Assembly (NCBI GenBank): GCA_001829415.1
Contig: MIBE01000053.1
Span: 28,812-92,811 of the forward strand
Length of the DNA stretch: 64,000 nt
Direction: 5' to 3'
Origin: Spirochaetes bacterium GWF1_51_8
GTDB taxonomy: Bacteria > Spirochaetota > Brevinematia > Brevinematales > GWF1-51-8
Shown here: positions 7,143 to 14,282 of the stretch, in pieces
Numbering within the stretch: the stretch's first letter is position 1
Layout of the letters: each line of letters begins with the position of its first letter
The notes under the pieces: model-generated
Database searches by the model: none
Seen by the model: only the letters and a program-made list of their open reading frames with translations
What the model was told of the DNA's origin: nothing
Program-made: the position numbers and the translations under genes

Positions 7143-8197
7143 CATTAGAACAGCTTGGATGGAATCCCTTTTTCTGGGATGCCTCCGGTAATTTTTTCAA
7201 TCAAAACCTTATTCCCGCGCGTGTGACCGAAGCGTATTACAACCGTTATAAAACAATCTCCGTTCACGGCGAAACGCTCGTGGCGTTGACAGGGAAACTG
7301 CGCGCCGAATGCGAAAGCGCGGGGAATTACCCCGTGACGGGCGATTGGCTGATGATCGAAGGCGCCGCCGCGCATGTGCTGCTGCCGAGACGGACGGTGC
7401 TCGCGCGAAAGTCCGTCGGCAAGCAGACCGCCGGGCAGACGATCTGCGCGAACATGGACAGGGTGCTTGTGGTGGGCGCTCTCGACGGCGAATGGAATCC
7501 CCGCCGGATCGAACGTTTCCTGACAGCGGGGTGGAATAGCGGCGCGACCCCGGCGGTCGTTCTCAATAAGCGCGACGCCTGCGGGGATTGGGAAGCCGCG
7601 CTCGCCGAGACCGAGGCGTCCGCGCCCGGGGTCGAGGTGCTTGCGGTGAGCGCGCGCGACGGCGGCGGGATGGACGAACTCGCCCGGCTGATCCCGCCGT
7701 GCGCGACCGCCGTGATGATCGGCTCGTCGGGAGTGGGGAAGTCGTCGTTACTCAACACCCTCGCGGGTACGGTTCTTCGCGATACGGGGGATGTCCATGC
7801 CGCGACCTCGCAGGGCAGGCATACCACATCGTCGCGCGGGCTGTTCTTCCTGCCGAACGGCGGGATGATGATCGACACGCCGGGGCTCCGCGAGCTAGGG
7901 CTATGGGCGGAAGAGGACGCCCTCTCCGGGGTGTTCTCTGACATCATCGAAATAGCGGCGGGATGCCGTTACCGCGACTGCATGCACGAGAACGAGCCGG
8001 ATTGCGCTGTCCGCGAGGCGCTCGCCAATGGAAGCATCACCCGGGGACATTACGAGAACTACCTCAAGCAGAGGCGGGAGATCGCGTATGTCGAACGGAT
8101 GGCTGATCCGAGGCTGGAACGCGAGAACCGCGAGAAATGGAAAAAAATCAACAAGTTCCAGAAAGAGATCGAGAAACACGGGAAAAGGAAAATATAA
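7139..8197 (+). CDS. rsgA: RsgA/YjeQ-family ribosome-associated GTPase
   Basis: Circularly permuted GTPase that works on the small ribosomal subunit during late assembly or stress. Visible in order: an N-terminal OB-like region (GDWLMIEG near residue 65), G4 NKRD near 142, G1 GSSGVGKSSLL near 196, a switch region with TSQGRHTT, G3 DTPG near 247, and the C-terminal zinc cluster C-x4-C-x-H-x5-C (CRYRDCMHENEPDC). Length is 352, slightly above the classic form. The start MTLEQLGWNPFF and lysine-rich tail match the second RsgA paralogue seen in many genomes, so a canonical copy may exist elsewhere. It is preceded by an unusual leader and shares TAATG with the next gene. Family assignment is firm; exact role is not. 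Confidence 0.9.
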   Translation: MTLEQLGWNPFFWDASGNFFNQNLIPARVTEAYYNRYKTISVHGETLVALTGKLRAECESAGNYPVTGDWLMIEGAAAHVLLPRRTVLARKSVGKQTAGQTICANMDRVLVVGALDGEWNPRRIERFLTAGWNSGATPAVVLNKRDACGDWEAALAETEASAPGVEVLAVSARDGGGMDELARLIPPCATAVMIGSSGVGKSSLLNTLAGTVLRDTGDVHAATSQGRHTTSSRGLFFLPNGGMMIDTPGLRELGLWAEEDALSGVFSDIIEIAAGCRYRDCMHENEPDCAVREALANGSITRGHYENYLKQRREIAYVERMADPRLERENREKWKKINKFQKEIEKHGKRKI

Positions 8198-8940
8198 TGG
8201 ATAGAAGAGAATTGTTTTTCGAGGTGCATACTGGCGAGACGCGTGAAGGGCCGGGAAGCCCTGAGTCGACACGGAAGGCTTTTTCGTATATTTCGGGGAT
8301 AGATAAGAATTCGAAGGTCATCGATATCGGATGCGGGCCGGGATGGCAAACACTTGAACTAGCCCGGCTTTGCGGGGGGGAGATTACCGCGATTGACCTG
8401 CATGAGCCGTTTTTGGACATCCTGAAAACGAGCGCCCTGAAAGCCGGGTACGGCAATAGGCTAACGGCGCGTAAGATGTCTATGACGGAGATCGATTTTC
8501 CCGATGGGGCTTTCGATCTTGTGTGGTCCGAGGGCGCGATATATTTTATCGGATTCACCCGCGGTTTGAAAGAATTCCGCCGGCTATTGAAAACCGGGGG
8601 TTATCTCGCAGTGTCGGAGGCGACATGGCTGAAACCAAATCCGCCTGATGAAGTGAAGGAGTTCTGGAATAGAGAATATCCGGCTATGGGGACGCTGGAA
8701 TCGAATCTGGCTTCGATAGACTATCACGAATACGAGATTGCGGGATACTTTGTCCTTCCGCCGTCGGATTGGGAGGAATATTTTTCCCCATTGAAGGCGA
8801 GGTTTGAGCAGATGCTTGCACGGCATCCCGGCGACCCGGACGCGGAGGAGTATTACCGTGAGGAGCTTCACGAGTTCGCGATGTACGATAAGTACCGGGA
8901 ATTTTATGGGTATGTGTTTTATATCCTGAAGGCTATATAA
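8197..8940 (+). CDS. Class I SAM-dependent methyltransferase
   Basis: A 247-residue cytoplasmic enzyme with Rossmann methyltransferase motifs: motif I VIDIGCGPGWQTLELA (residues about 42-57), the acidic end of strand 2 ITAIDLHEPF, and motif IV FDLVWSEGAIYFIG. The substrate cannot be read from the sequence; it resembles the UbiE/Methyltransf_11 group of small-molecule enzymes rather than rRNA enzymes. I set the start at the ATG in TAATG (8197), overlapping the GTPase stop by one base, rather than 8137, because AAAAGGA lies at suitable spacing and the upstream extension is in the GTPase gene. Co-transcription with the GTPase under one leader is the notable context. Confidence 0.85.
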   Translation: MDRRELFFEVHTGETREGPGSPESTRKAFSYISGIDKNSKVIDIGCGPGWQTLELARLCGGEITAIDLHEPFLDILKTSALKAGYGNRLTARKMSMTEIDFPDGAFDLVWSEGAIYFIGFTRGLKEFRRLLKTGGYLAVSEATWLKPNPPDEVKEFWNREYPAMGTLESNLASIDYHEYEIAGYFVLPPSDWEEYFSPLKARFEQMLARHPGDPDAEEYYREELHEFAMYDKYREFYGYVFYILKAI

Positions 8941-8942
8941 AA

Positions 8943-8973
8943 AAAAGCCCGGGTCGAAACGACCCGGGCTTTT
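8943..8973. terminator. Bidirectional terminator
   Basis: A perfect 14-bp stem (AAAAGCCCGGGTCG / CGACCCGGGCTTTT) with a 3-base loop, between the convergent methyltransferase gene and the gene ending at 8985. The A/T ends serve both directions. Confidence 0.9.
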
Positions 8974-8984
8974 CAATTATTGCC

Positions 8985-9431
8985 TTACTTGACTGTCAGG
9001 TGCTCGATGCCGTTCTTCTCGAACTCTTCGGCATACTTGTCGATCAGGGGCGATTCCTTGTCGATCAGCTCCTCGACCGACATCGCCTCAAGCGCGTCAT
9101 GACCGAACTTATTGTGCATATCCCTCGACGCGAGACGGTGAATCAGGTCGTCCCAGAATACGATCTCCTCGAACGATTCGAGGATTTCGCCGCATTCCTC
9201 TTCGAGCTTGTGGGAGACGACATTCTTTTTCTTCTTTGGGTCGATCTCGATATCGTCGCCGGACTTAAAATCGTCCGCGCGGGCTACCACATAGTCGAGA
9301 AGCTCGGCATACTCTTTCTCGTCGAGATCGATCTCGGAATCGAGTTCCGCGACTTCGCCGGTAATCACAGTCGAAATAAAAAGTGCGCGTGTCAAAACAC
9401 GGAACTGATTATCTGTCAAATCGATGGTCAT
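8985..9431 (-). CDS. Acidic protein of unknown function
   Basis: A 148-residue, strongly acidic, mostly helical protein with no signal peptide or membrane segment. Visible features are repeated Glu/Asp runs (VAELDSEIDLDEKEY, LEEECGEILESFEE) and one basic patch PKKKK. I do not recognise the family. The start at 9431 has AAAGGAG just upstream. It follows the DUF58 gene by 11 bases and closes a three-gene minus-strand operon at a strong terminator, so a link to the DUF58 protein is likely but its nature is unknown. Confidence 0.7.
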   Translation of the reverse strand: MTIDLTDNQFRVLTRALFISTVITGEVAELDSEIDLDEKEYAELLDYVVARADDFKSGDDIEIDPKKKKNVVSHKLEEECGEILESFEEIVFWDDLIHRLASRDMHNKFGHDALEAMSVEELIDKESPLIDKYAEEFEKNGIEHLTVK

Positions 9432-9442
9432 TTTATCTCCTT

Positions 9443-10336
9443 TTAGCGCTTATGAGCGCGTCTTCTTAATAACAACTCTATTTTCTTGAAATAGTCCATA
9501 CTGTCGTTGATCTCCGTGTAGTCGAGCGAAAGTTTCGCGAACACCTTCCGGTAATAGTCGCGGTAACGCGCGATCTCGGAGAATCTCTGTTCGGACAAAT
9601 CGATCGTGCGTGTCTCGCCGGTCTCGATATCCTCGACATCGATCAGGACAGGGAGTCTTCCGCCGCCCTTGATCCTCAGCCGTTCTTCCATCAGGTCGTT
9701 CACTGCGATCGGGATGACCTCGTGCTTCTTGCTCAGCCCGATCAACGGTTTCTCGAAACCGGCATCGAAGAAGTCCGAGAGCAGGAAGATGATGGTTTTC
9801 TTCTTTAAAAGGTTCATCATCCGTGTAAGCGACGTCCCGATATCCGTGCCCTTGAGCACGGGAGTGCTGTACCAGCAGTCACGGATAATCCTCAGAAGGT
9901 GCGACTCGTTTTTTAACGGCGGGATGACCTTCTCGATATCCGAGCTGAAAAGGATCAGCCCGGCGCGGTCGTTATTGTAGAACGACGCAAAACCGAGCAA
10001 CGCCGTTATCTCCGCCATGATCTGCCGTTTGGACTTCTTACTTCCGAAGAACATCGAGTCGCTGATATCCACCGCGAAAATGACGGTCAACTGGCGGTCT
10101 TCTATATATGTCTTGATGAACGGCTGATTCATGCGGGCGGTGACGTTCCAGTCGATATCGCGGACATCGTCGCCGGGCTGGTAACTCCGCACCTCGTTGA
10201 ACTCGATGCCCCGTCCCTTGAACACGCTGTGGTAATCGCTCTGCAAAGTGTCGGCGACAAGTTTCCGCGCGCGGATTTCGAGGTTCTTGACACGGCGGAT
10301 GATCTGGTTGATCGAAATGTCGGGGGTGCGTTCCAT
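9443..10336 (-). CDS. DUF58 protein with VWA-like domain
   Basis: A 297-residue protein carrying the DUF58 signature GRGIEFNEVRSYQPGDDVRD followed by IDWNVTARMNQPFIK (residues about 40-75), then a von Willebrand A-like core with a MIDAS-type DISDS near residue 90 and LLSDFFD near 185. DUF58 proteins usually pair with MoxR-type AAA ATPases and BatA-like membrane proteins in a metal-insertion or complex-maturation system. No MoxR gene is in this window; a BatA-like protein is at 51821-53485, far away. The neighbours are a small membrane protein upstream (9 bases) and an acidic protein downstream (11 bases). Confidence 0.9.
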   Translation of the reverse strand: MERTPDISINQIIRRVKNLEIRARKLVADTLQSDYHSVFKGRGIEFNEVRSYQPGDDVRDIDWNVTARMNQPFIKTYIEDRQLTVIFAVDISDSMFFGSKKSKRQIMAEITALLGFASFYNNDRAGLILFSSDIEKVIPPLKNESHLLRIIRDCWYSTPVLKGTDIGTSLTRMMNLLKKKTIIFLLSDFFDAGFEKPLIGLSKKHEVIPIAVNDLMEERLRIKGGGRLPVLIDVEDIETGETRTIDLSEQRFSEIARYRDYYRKVFAKLSLDYTEINDSMDYFKKIELLLRRRAHKR

Positions 10337-10345
10337 AGGCGGGCC

Positions 10346-10612
10346 TTAGTTTTTCTTCGACGGTTCTTCGTCGTCGGTGATAGAGAGCACCGTCGCCTGC
10401 GTGATCTTACGGCCTTTCTCGTCGAACTGCTCTTCGTTCTTATGGAACATTTTGCGGTTCCTGGAGTTCTGGATAAACAGATACGCGCCGTAACCCACTA
10501 TCGCGAGTACGAGAAAAAAAATCATTACCGGCGAGAACATCACGAGAAGGTAGAATACGGTCAGTAAGCCCAGAATGCTGAATATCAGACTTGAACCCTC
10601 ATAACGGTACAT
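10346..10612 (-). CDS. Small membrane protein
   Basis: An 88-residue protein with two close hydrophobic segments (IFSILGLLTVFYLLVMF and VMIFFLVLAIVGYGAYLFI, residues about 9-46) and a hydrophilic C-terminus with a Lys/Asp-rich end (SITDDEEPSKKN). It has no recognisable family. GAAGGAG precedes the start, and the promoter at 10639-10667 lies upstream. It leads the DUF58 operon and may anchor or assist the DUF58 protein at the membrane; that is inference from position. Confidence 0.7.
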   Translation of the reverse strand: MYRYEGSSLIFSILGLLTVFYLLVMFSPVMIFFLVLAIVGYGAYLFIQNSRNRKMFHKNEEQFDEKGRKITQATVLSITDDEEPSKKN

Positions 10613-10638
10613 GTCAGGGCTCCTTCGATTTCTGGTAA

Positions 10639-10667
10639 AGTATAATATATTTGGGCGCGAAAGGCAA
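10639..10667 (-). promoter_or_regulatory. Putative promoter of the DUF58 operon
   Basis: On the minus strand TTGCCT, 17 bases, TATACT, just downstream of the previous gene's stop and 27 bases before the start codon at 10612. Confidence 0.55.
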
Positions 10668-10669
10668 AA

Positions 10670-12265
10670 TTATTCTTCCTCGGGCGATTCTTCGGGCTTC
10701 TCGTACAGCTCGATCTCGTTCACAGTGACCTGTCTCTTATCGTCGACCGCCAGTACCAGCGGATTCCCGTTACTCCCGGGGAGAATAAGCGCGCTCCGGA
10801 AGGTACCGATCTCCTCGAAGTTCATGATTAATGTCGTCTGGGCGCTGTCGCCGTGCGAAACAATCTGGATTTCACCGTCGGGAGTACAGTAGAACGACGG
10901 GATCGTCCTCAGCTCGATAATCTCGCGGCCGTCGATGTTCATACAAAGATAGTAGCGGTCGTAGGAAAAAAGGAACCTGAAACCCTGTTTATCGTTGTAA
11001 AAGACCGGCAAGCCGTGAAGGAAGGAATAATCGCCGTAGACTTGGCCGTTGATATTCAGGTAGTAGAAACCGGACTGGACGTAGCTGAACGCAAATCCTT
11101 TACCGTCGGGGGAAATCTCGATATGGTTCATCATCTCGCCGGCTTCGTATGTTTCGCCCTTGAAAACGAAGAACCATTCTCCGTCTTTGAGGTATGCGTA
11201 TGCATACTGTGTGCCGTCGATGGAGAAGACCAAGTCGAAAATCTGGTCGTAACCGCCGAGCACGGTTTCGCCGACTTTGATAAACCATTGCCCGGACTCG
11301 CCGCGTTCCTCGTCGAAACCAATGTTATACGAGTATGCGAACTTCGACCCGTCGCGACTGAAAACGAGAATACCCGCGTCGTCGTAGTCCCCGTACTGTG
11401 AGTCGTTTATTGTAAATCTCCATTTGTATCCTGATTTGTATGCAAATCCGAAATTCTCACCCGGCCCTATCACGGGATTGTGCAGTTTCTCGAACGGGCC
11501 GTACTGTTTGCCGTTCAGGAGCATTCCCCACGATCCGCTTTCAACATACAGTTCGAACGCATCCTCATCGAAAACGGGGTTGTTCACATAGACAAGGCAG
11601 ACATTACCATTTTGAAGCATGCGGAAGTAATGGATGTAATCGAACCCGGTCGAAGTATCGTTCCCTTGTTTCAGGTACCATTTGCCGCCTCTGACCGAAC
11701 CGGATTCGTCGGGAAAACCTCCTATATTGTATACGATCACGGGCTTTTCGTACTTCTCGTCGAACTCGGCGTTCATAACAGAATCGTATGCCTGCGATGT
11801 GATCCCGTCGATATTGACATACCATTTTGAAAGCGGCGGAAGTTCTTCGCCTTCATCGTTATAGCTATGATATTCATCCGGAATATCCTGCTCTATCCTG
11901 TATACGAAGCAGTACCGGCTGAGGTCGGGACTGATATCCGGCTGATGAATCTCGTCGTACGGCCCGAACTCCCGTTCTCCGATCCGGATATGCCACTTCC
12001 CGCCCACAGCTCCGCCGCTGCCGTCCGGTGTGGTCTCCTCACGGTATACATACCAGATTTTACCGCCGTCGGGCGAAATGTTGAAGTATTCGATCGTATC
12101 GTGTCCGCCGAAAATCTCCTCGTTAATCGAATAATAGGTTTTATTGTCCCTGCGGAAAATCAGCACGGCTTTCTTCCCGTTTTCGGTAAGGAATCCGCCC
12201 CGGAGTGAAAGATAGTCGATATTTAATGGAAATTCGTAGAGCGGTTTCAGTCTGGCGGATTTCAT
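10670..12265 (-). CDS. Large beta-propeller-like protein
   Basis: A 531-residue protein from the ATG at 12265. I prefer this to the ORF start at 12340 because GAGGTG is just upstream and the earlier stretch overlaps the promoter. The sequence is an array of about ten units built on a common pattern, a phrase like ISPDGKGFAFSYVQSG or FSRDGSKFAYSY followed by a Trp-rich strand (GKWYLK, GQWFIKVG) and a turn such as YGPFEKLHNP or LGGYDQIFD. This is typical of WD40/TolB-type propellers (PD40-like). No signal peptide is visible, so it may be cytoplasmic. The tail EKPEESPEEE is acidic. It has its own promoter and stands alone. Function unknown. Confidence 0.75.
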   Translation of the reverse strand: MKSARLKPLYEFPLNIDYLSLRGGFLTENGKKAVLIFRRDNKTYYSINEEIFGGHDTIEYFNISPDGGKIWYVYREETTPDGSGGAVGGKWHIRIGEREFGPYDEIHQPDISPDLSRYCFVYRIEQDIPDEYHSYNDEGEELPPLSKWYVNIDGITSQAYDSVMNAEFDEKYEKPVIVYNIGGFPDESGSVRGGKWYLKQGNDTSTGFDYIHYFRMLQNGNVCLVYVNNPVFDEDAFELYVESGSWGMLLNGKQYGPFEKLHNPVIGPGENFGFAYKSGYKWRFTINDSQYGDYDDAGILVFSRDGSKFAYSYNIGFDEERGESGQWFIKVGETVLGGYDQIFDLVFSIDGTQYAYAYLKDGEWFFVFKGETYEAGEMMNHIEISPDGKGFAFSYVQSGFYYLNINGQVYGDYSFLHGLPVFYNDKQGFRFLFSYDRYYLCMNIDGREIIELRTIPSFYCTPDGEIQIVSHGDSAQTTLIMNFEEIGTFRSALILPGSNGNPLVLAVDDKRQVTVNEIELYEKPEESPEEE

Positions 12266-12293
12266 AGGCACCTCGCGGGCGATTTTGGGCAAT

Positions 12294-12321
12294 ATTATAA
12301 CACGGCGGGCGGGTATGTCAA
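12294..12321 (-). promoter_or_regulatory. Promoter of the propeller-like gene
   Basis: On the minus strand TTGACA, 16 bases, TATAAT, 28 bases before the start codon at 12265. It supports that start over 12340. Confidence 0.75.
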
Positions 12322-12351
12322 CAGATACGGCGGAGTACAAAGCAGATTTGC

Positions 12352-12379
12352 TTGATAAGGGGGGCTTATATGCTATACT
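12352..12379 (+). promoter_or_regulatory. Promoter of the HicB-like gene
   Basis: TTGATA at 12352-12357, 16 bases, TATACT at 12374-12379, with TGC directly before the -10 box (extended -10). The ribosome site TGGAGG follows within 12 bases, so the transcript has a very short leader. Confidence 0.6.
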
Positions 12380-12395
12380 TATTATGGAGGTAATA

Positions 12396-12584
12396 ATGGT
12401 CTATACAGCGGTTATCGAGCATTGTAAGGAAACCGGGCTTTATGTAGGGTACATCCCCGGTTTCAAAGGCGCTCATTCACAGGGCGAAGCTATCGAGGAA
12501 CTGAATACGAACCTAATCGAAGTGGTGAGAATGCTGCTTGAGGACGGCGGACTCACGAATGAAGATTTAGTTGTCATTTGCTGA
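12396..12584 (+). CDS. HicB-family protein (solitary)
   Basis: A 62-residue protein matching the HicB partial RNase-H fold: MVYTAVIEHCKETGLYVGYIPGF, then GAHSQGEAIEELNTNLIEVV. HicB proteins neutralise the HicA mRNA interferase and often repress the operon. I set the start at 12396 because TGGAGG lies six bases upstream; the ORF-track start at 12285 would run through the promoter. No DNA-binding C-terminal domain is present, and no HicA-like ORF lies on either side: upstream is a divergent gene, downstream a convergent ankyrin gene that abuts the stop. It is therefore an orphan antitoxin-like gene or part of a dissolved pair. Confidence 0.75.
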   Translation: MVYTAVIEHCKETGLYVGYIPGFKGAHSQGEAIEELNTNLIEVVRMLLEDGGLTNEDLVVIC

Positions 12585-13535
12585 TTATTTCGCGCCGGCT
12601 TTTTTCAGGAGATTGATAATTTTAGAATTTTTTGTTTTATAAGCATGATCTATTACACTCCAATCGAAACAATCAATTACATTTACATCAGCACCCGCTT
12701 CAATTAGAACATTAACTACATCAGGGTTGATACCCTCCACAGCGTACATGAGTGCTGTTTTTTTAAATGTGTCTTCAGCGTTAATTTTCGCTCCACCTTC
12801 GATAAGTGCTTTCACAACATTTGCATGTCCTTTTTCCGCCGCAAACATAAGTATTGTTTCTTTGGCTGTACCCCACGCTAATCCTAAATCCGCACCGGCC
12901 TTTATTAATTCTTTAACTACTTCCACGTGGCCATTCATAGCAGCAATCATAAGTGCGCTTTCATTAAAGTTCGCTTCGTAATCATTATTGACAGGATCGC
13001 CAGTCAATTCATTAACATCCGCCTCATTGAAGATTAGTACTTGAACTGCACCAAGTTTTCCGTTTTTTGCTGCTATCATAAGGGCTGTATATCCATTTTT
13101 GTTTTGGAAAAACACCTTTGCACCTGCTTCTATAAGTTGATGAATAATGTTTGTATTTCCCTTTTGCGACGCATACATCAATGGGTTGTTTTCATCTTTA
13201 TCAACTGCCTCAACGTCTGCGCCAGAAGAAATTAATACGCGGACAGCATCTGCATTCCCTTTTTCTGAGGCAAACATCAACGCGGTTTTTCCAGCATTAT
13301 CAACATAATCGATATCGGCATTGAGCTTCAATAGCGCTTTGATTACGGAAATATTACCAATTTCAGATGCCATTATTAATGCTGTAGTACCGTTTTTATC
13401 AAGGGATTCATCTATATCGCCCTTGTAACTTTCTATGAACTTTAGATCGCCTTTCTTTACAGCATCGAGTAATGTCTGTTTCGGATAAAGAAGAACAGGG
13501 AAAAGTAACAATAAAAAAACGAAAAATCTTTTCAT
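12585..13535 (-). CDS. Secreted ankyrin-repeat protein
   Basis: A 316-residue protein with a clear signal peptide (MKRFFVFLLLLFPVLLYP) and then about eight ankyrin repeats of 33 residues, recognisable by GTTALIMASEIGN, GKTALMFASEKGNADAV, ENPLMYAS-like units, GYTALMIAAKNG and KTALMYAVEGIN. One repeat is enlarged by an insert with DPVNNDYEANFNE. Ankyrin repeats bind protein partners; with a signal peptide, the likely place is the periplasm. Base composition is more AT-rich than the neighbours, which could mean transfer. Its stop abuts the HicB stop on the other strand, and a consensus promoter lies upstream. Confidence 0.88.
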   Translation of the reverse strand: MKRFFVFLLLLFPVLLYPKQTLLDAVKKGDLKFIESYKGDIDESLDKNGTTALIMASEIGNISVIKALLKLNADIDYVDNAGKTALMFASEKGNADAVRVLISSGADVEAVDKDENNPLMYASQKGNTNIIHQLIEAGAKVFFQNKNGYTALMIAAKNGKLGAVQVLIFNEADVNELTGDPVNNDYEANFNESALMIAAMNGHVEVVKELIKAGADLGLAWGTAKETILMFAAEKGHANVVKALIEGGAKINAEDTFKKTALMYAVEGINPDVVNVLIEAGADVNVIDCFDWSVIDHAYKTKNSKIINLLKKAGAK

Positions 13536-13575
13536 ATAGCCACTCCTTCAAATAAACTGAATACTACATTGTTTC

Positions 13576-13604
13576 ATTTTATAGCTGAATCTTTGGGGTG
13601 TCAA
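13576..13604 (-). promoter_or_regulatory. Promoter of the ankyrin gene
   Basis: On the minus strand TTGACA, 17 bases, TAAAAT, about 40 bases upstream of the start codon; GAAGGAG is the ribosome site. Confidence 0.7.
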
Positions 13605-13639
13605 GAATGCGAGTGATAATACGAGTAAGGTTGGCGTGT

Positions 13640-14120
13640 ATAAGAATCCGTTTCTTTTCATCCGCGATGATCCGTGTCATCTGCGTCATCTGCGTGGAAT
13701 TGGGGTTAAATATTCAATCCCAATAGAACGCTGATTTGCGGGATAAAATATCCGAATTTTCACCAATGAGTAGATTTTGAAACCCATGCCCAATCGAAAA
13801 CTTCACACGGAGTACGCAGAGGTGTTACCATAAACGTTTGATGAGAGATTCTGTTTTACTTTCGCGGTATCATGCTCTTAAAACAATTCTTTCAGAATGA
13901 GATAACAAAAACAGCTATGGTAGCATGATAAAATCTCTTGAATATACATCACTGCTTCTTCCTCGGTGTGCTCTGCGTGAAACTTTTTGTTGTTCAAGCG
14001 GTTGTTATCGAACTGGCAAATCCACATGATCCGCGTCATCTGTGGGGAATTGGAGTTTAAATTTGTATCCCAATAGAACACGGATTTGCGCGGATTTTAC
14101 GGATTTACGCAGATTTAGAA
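13640..14120. repeat. Intergenic block with two copies of a dispersed repeat
   Basis: No gene is supported between 13536 and 14282. Copy A (13669-13742) and copy B (14028-14092) share GATCCG-GTCATCTG, then GGAATTGG, then ATCCCAATAGAAC and GATTTGCG with small gaps. Between and after them lie fragments like cacggagtacgcagagg, its opposite-strand counterpart ctcggtgtgctctgcgtga, and GCGCGGATTTTACGGATTTA. Related wording recurs at 17680-17790. The 67-codon ORF at 13878 is made of this repeat text and is not a gene. Confidence 0.7.
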
Positions 14121-14209
14121 AGGTTTATTCTCCGTACCTTCTTTCCTCTTCACTTTTTTAGTTTCCACTTTATACTTTTCACTTATGTCTTTTCACTTAC
14201 CCACTTATT

Positions 14210-14238
14210 TTGACGAATCGCCGTCTTTCTTCTATAAT
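14210..14238 (+). promoter_or_regulatory. Promoter of ileS-lspA
   Basis: TTGACG at 14210-14215, 17 bases, TATAAT at 14233-14238, 44 bases before the ileS start. AAAGGAGAAGGA supplies the ribosome site. I saw no T-box features in this short leader. Confidence 0.8.
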
Positions 14239-14282
14239 AATCGATTACGTTTTTTTATTACACCCTCTAAAGGAGAAGGAAA

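Noticed and set aside
13878-14081. 67-codon minus-strand ORF
   Set aside because: Lies in the dispersed-repeat text; composition and lack of ribosome site argue against a gene.
13640-14120. Possible CRISPR array
   Set aside because: Only two diverged copies, 360 bases apart, without regular spacers or cas genes.
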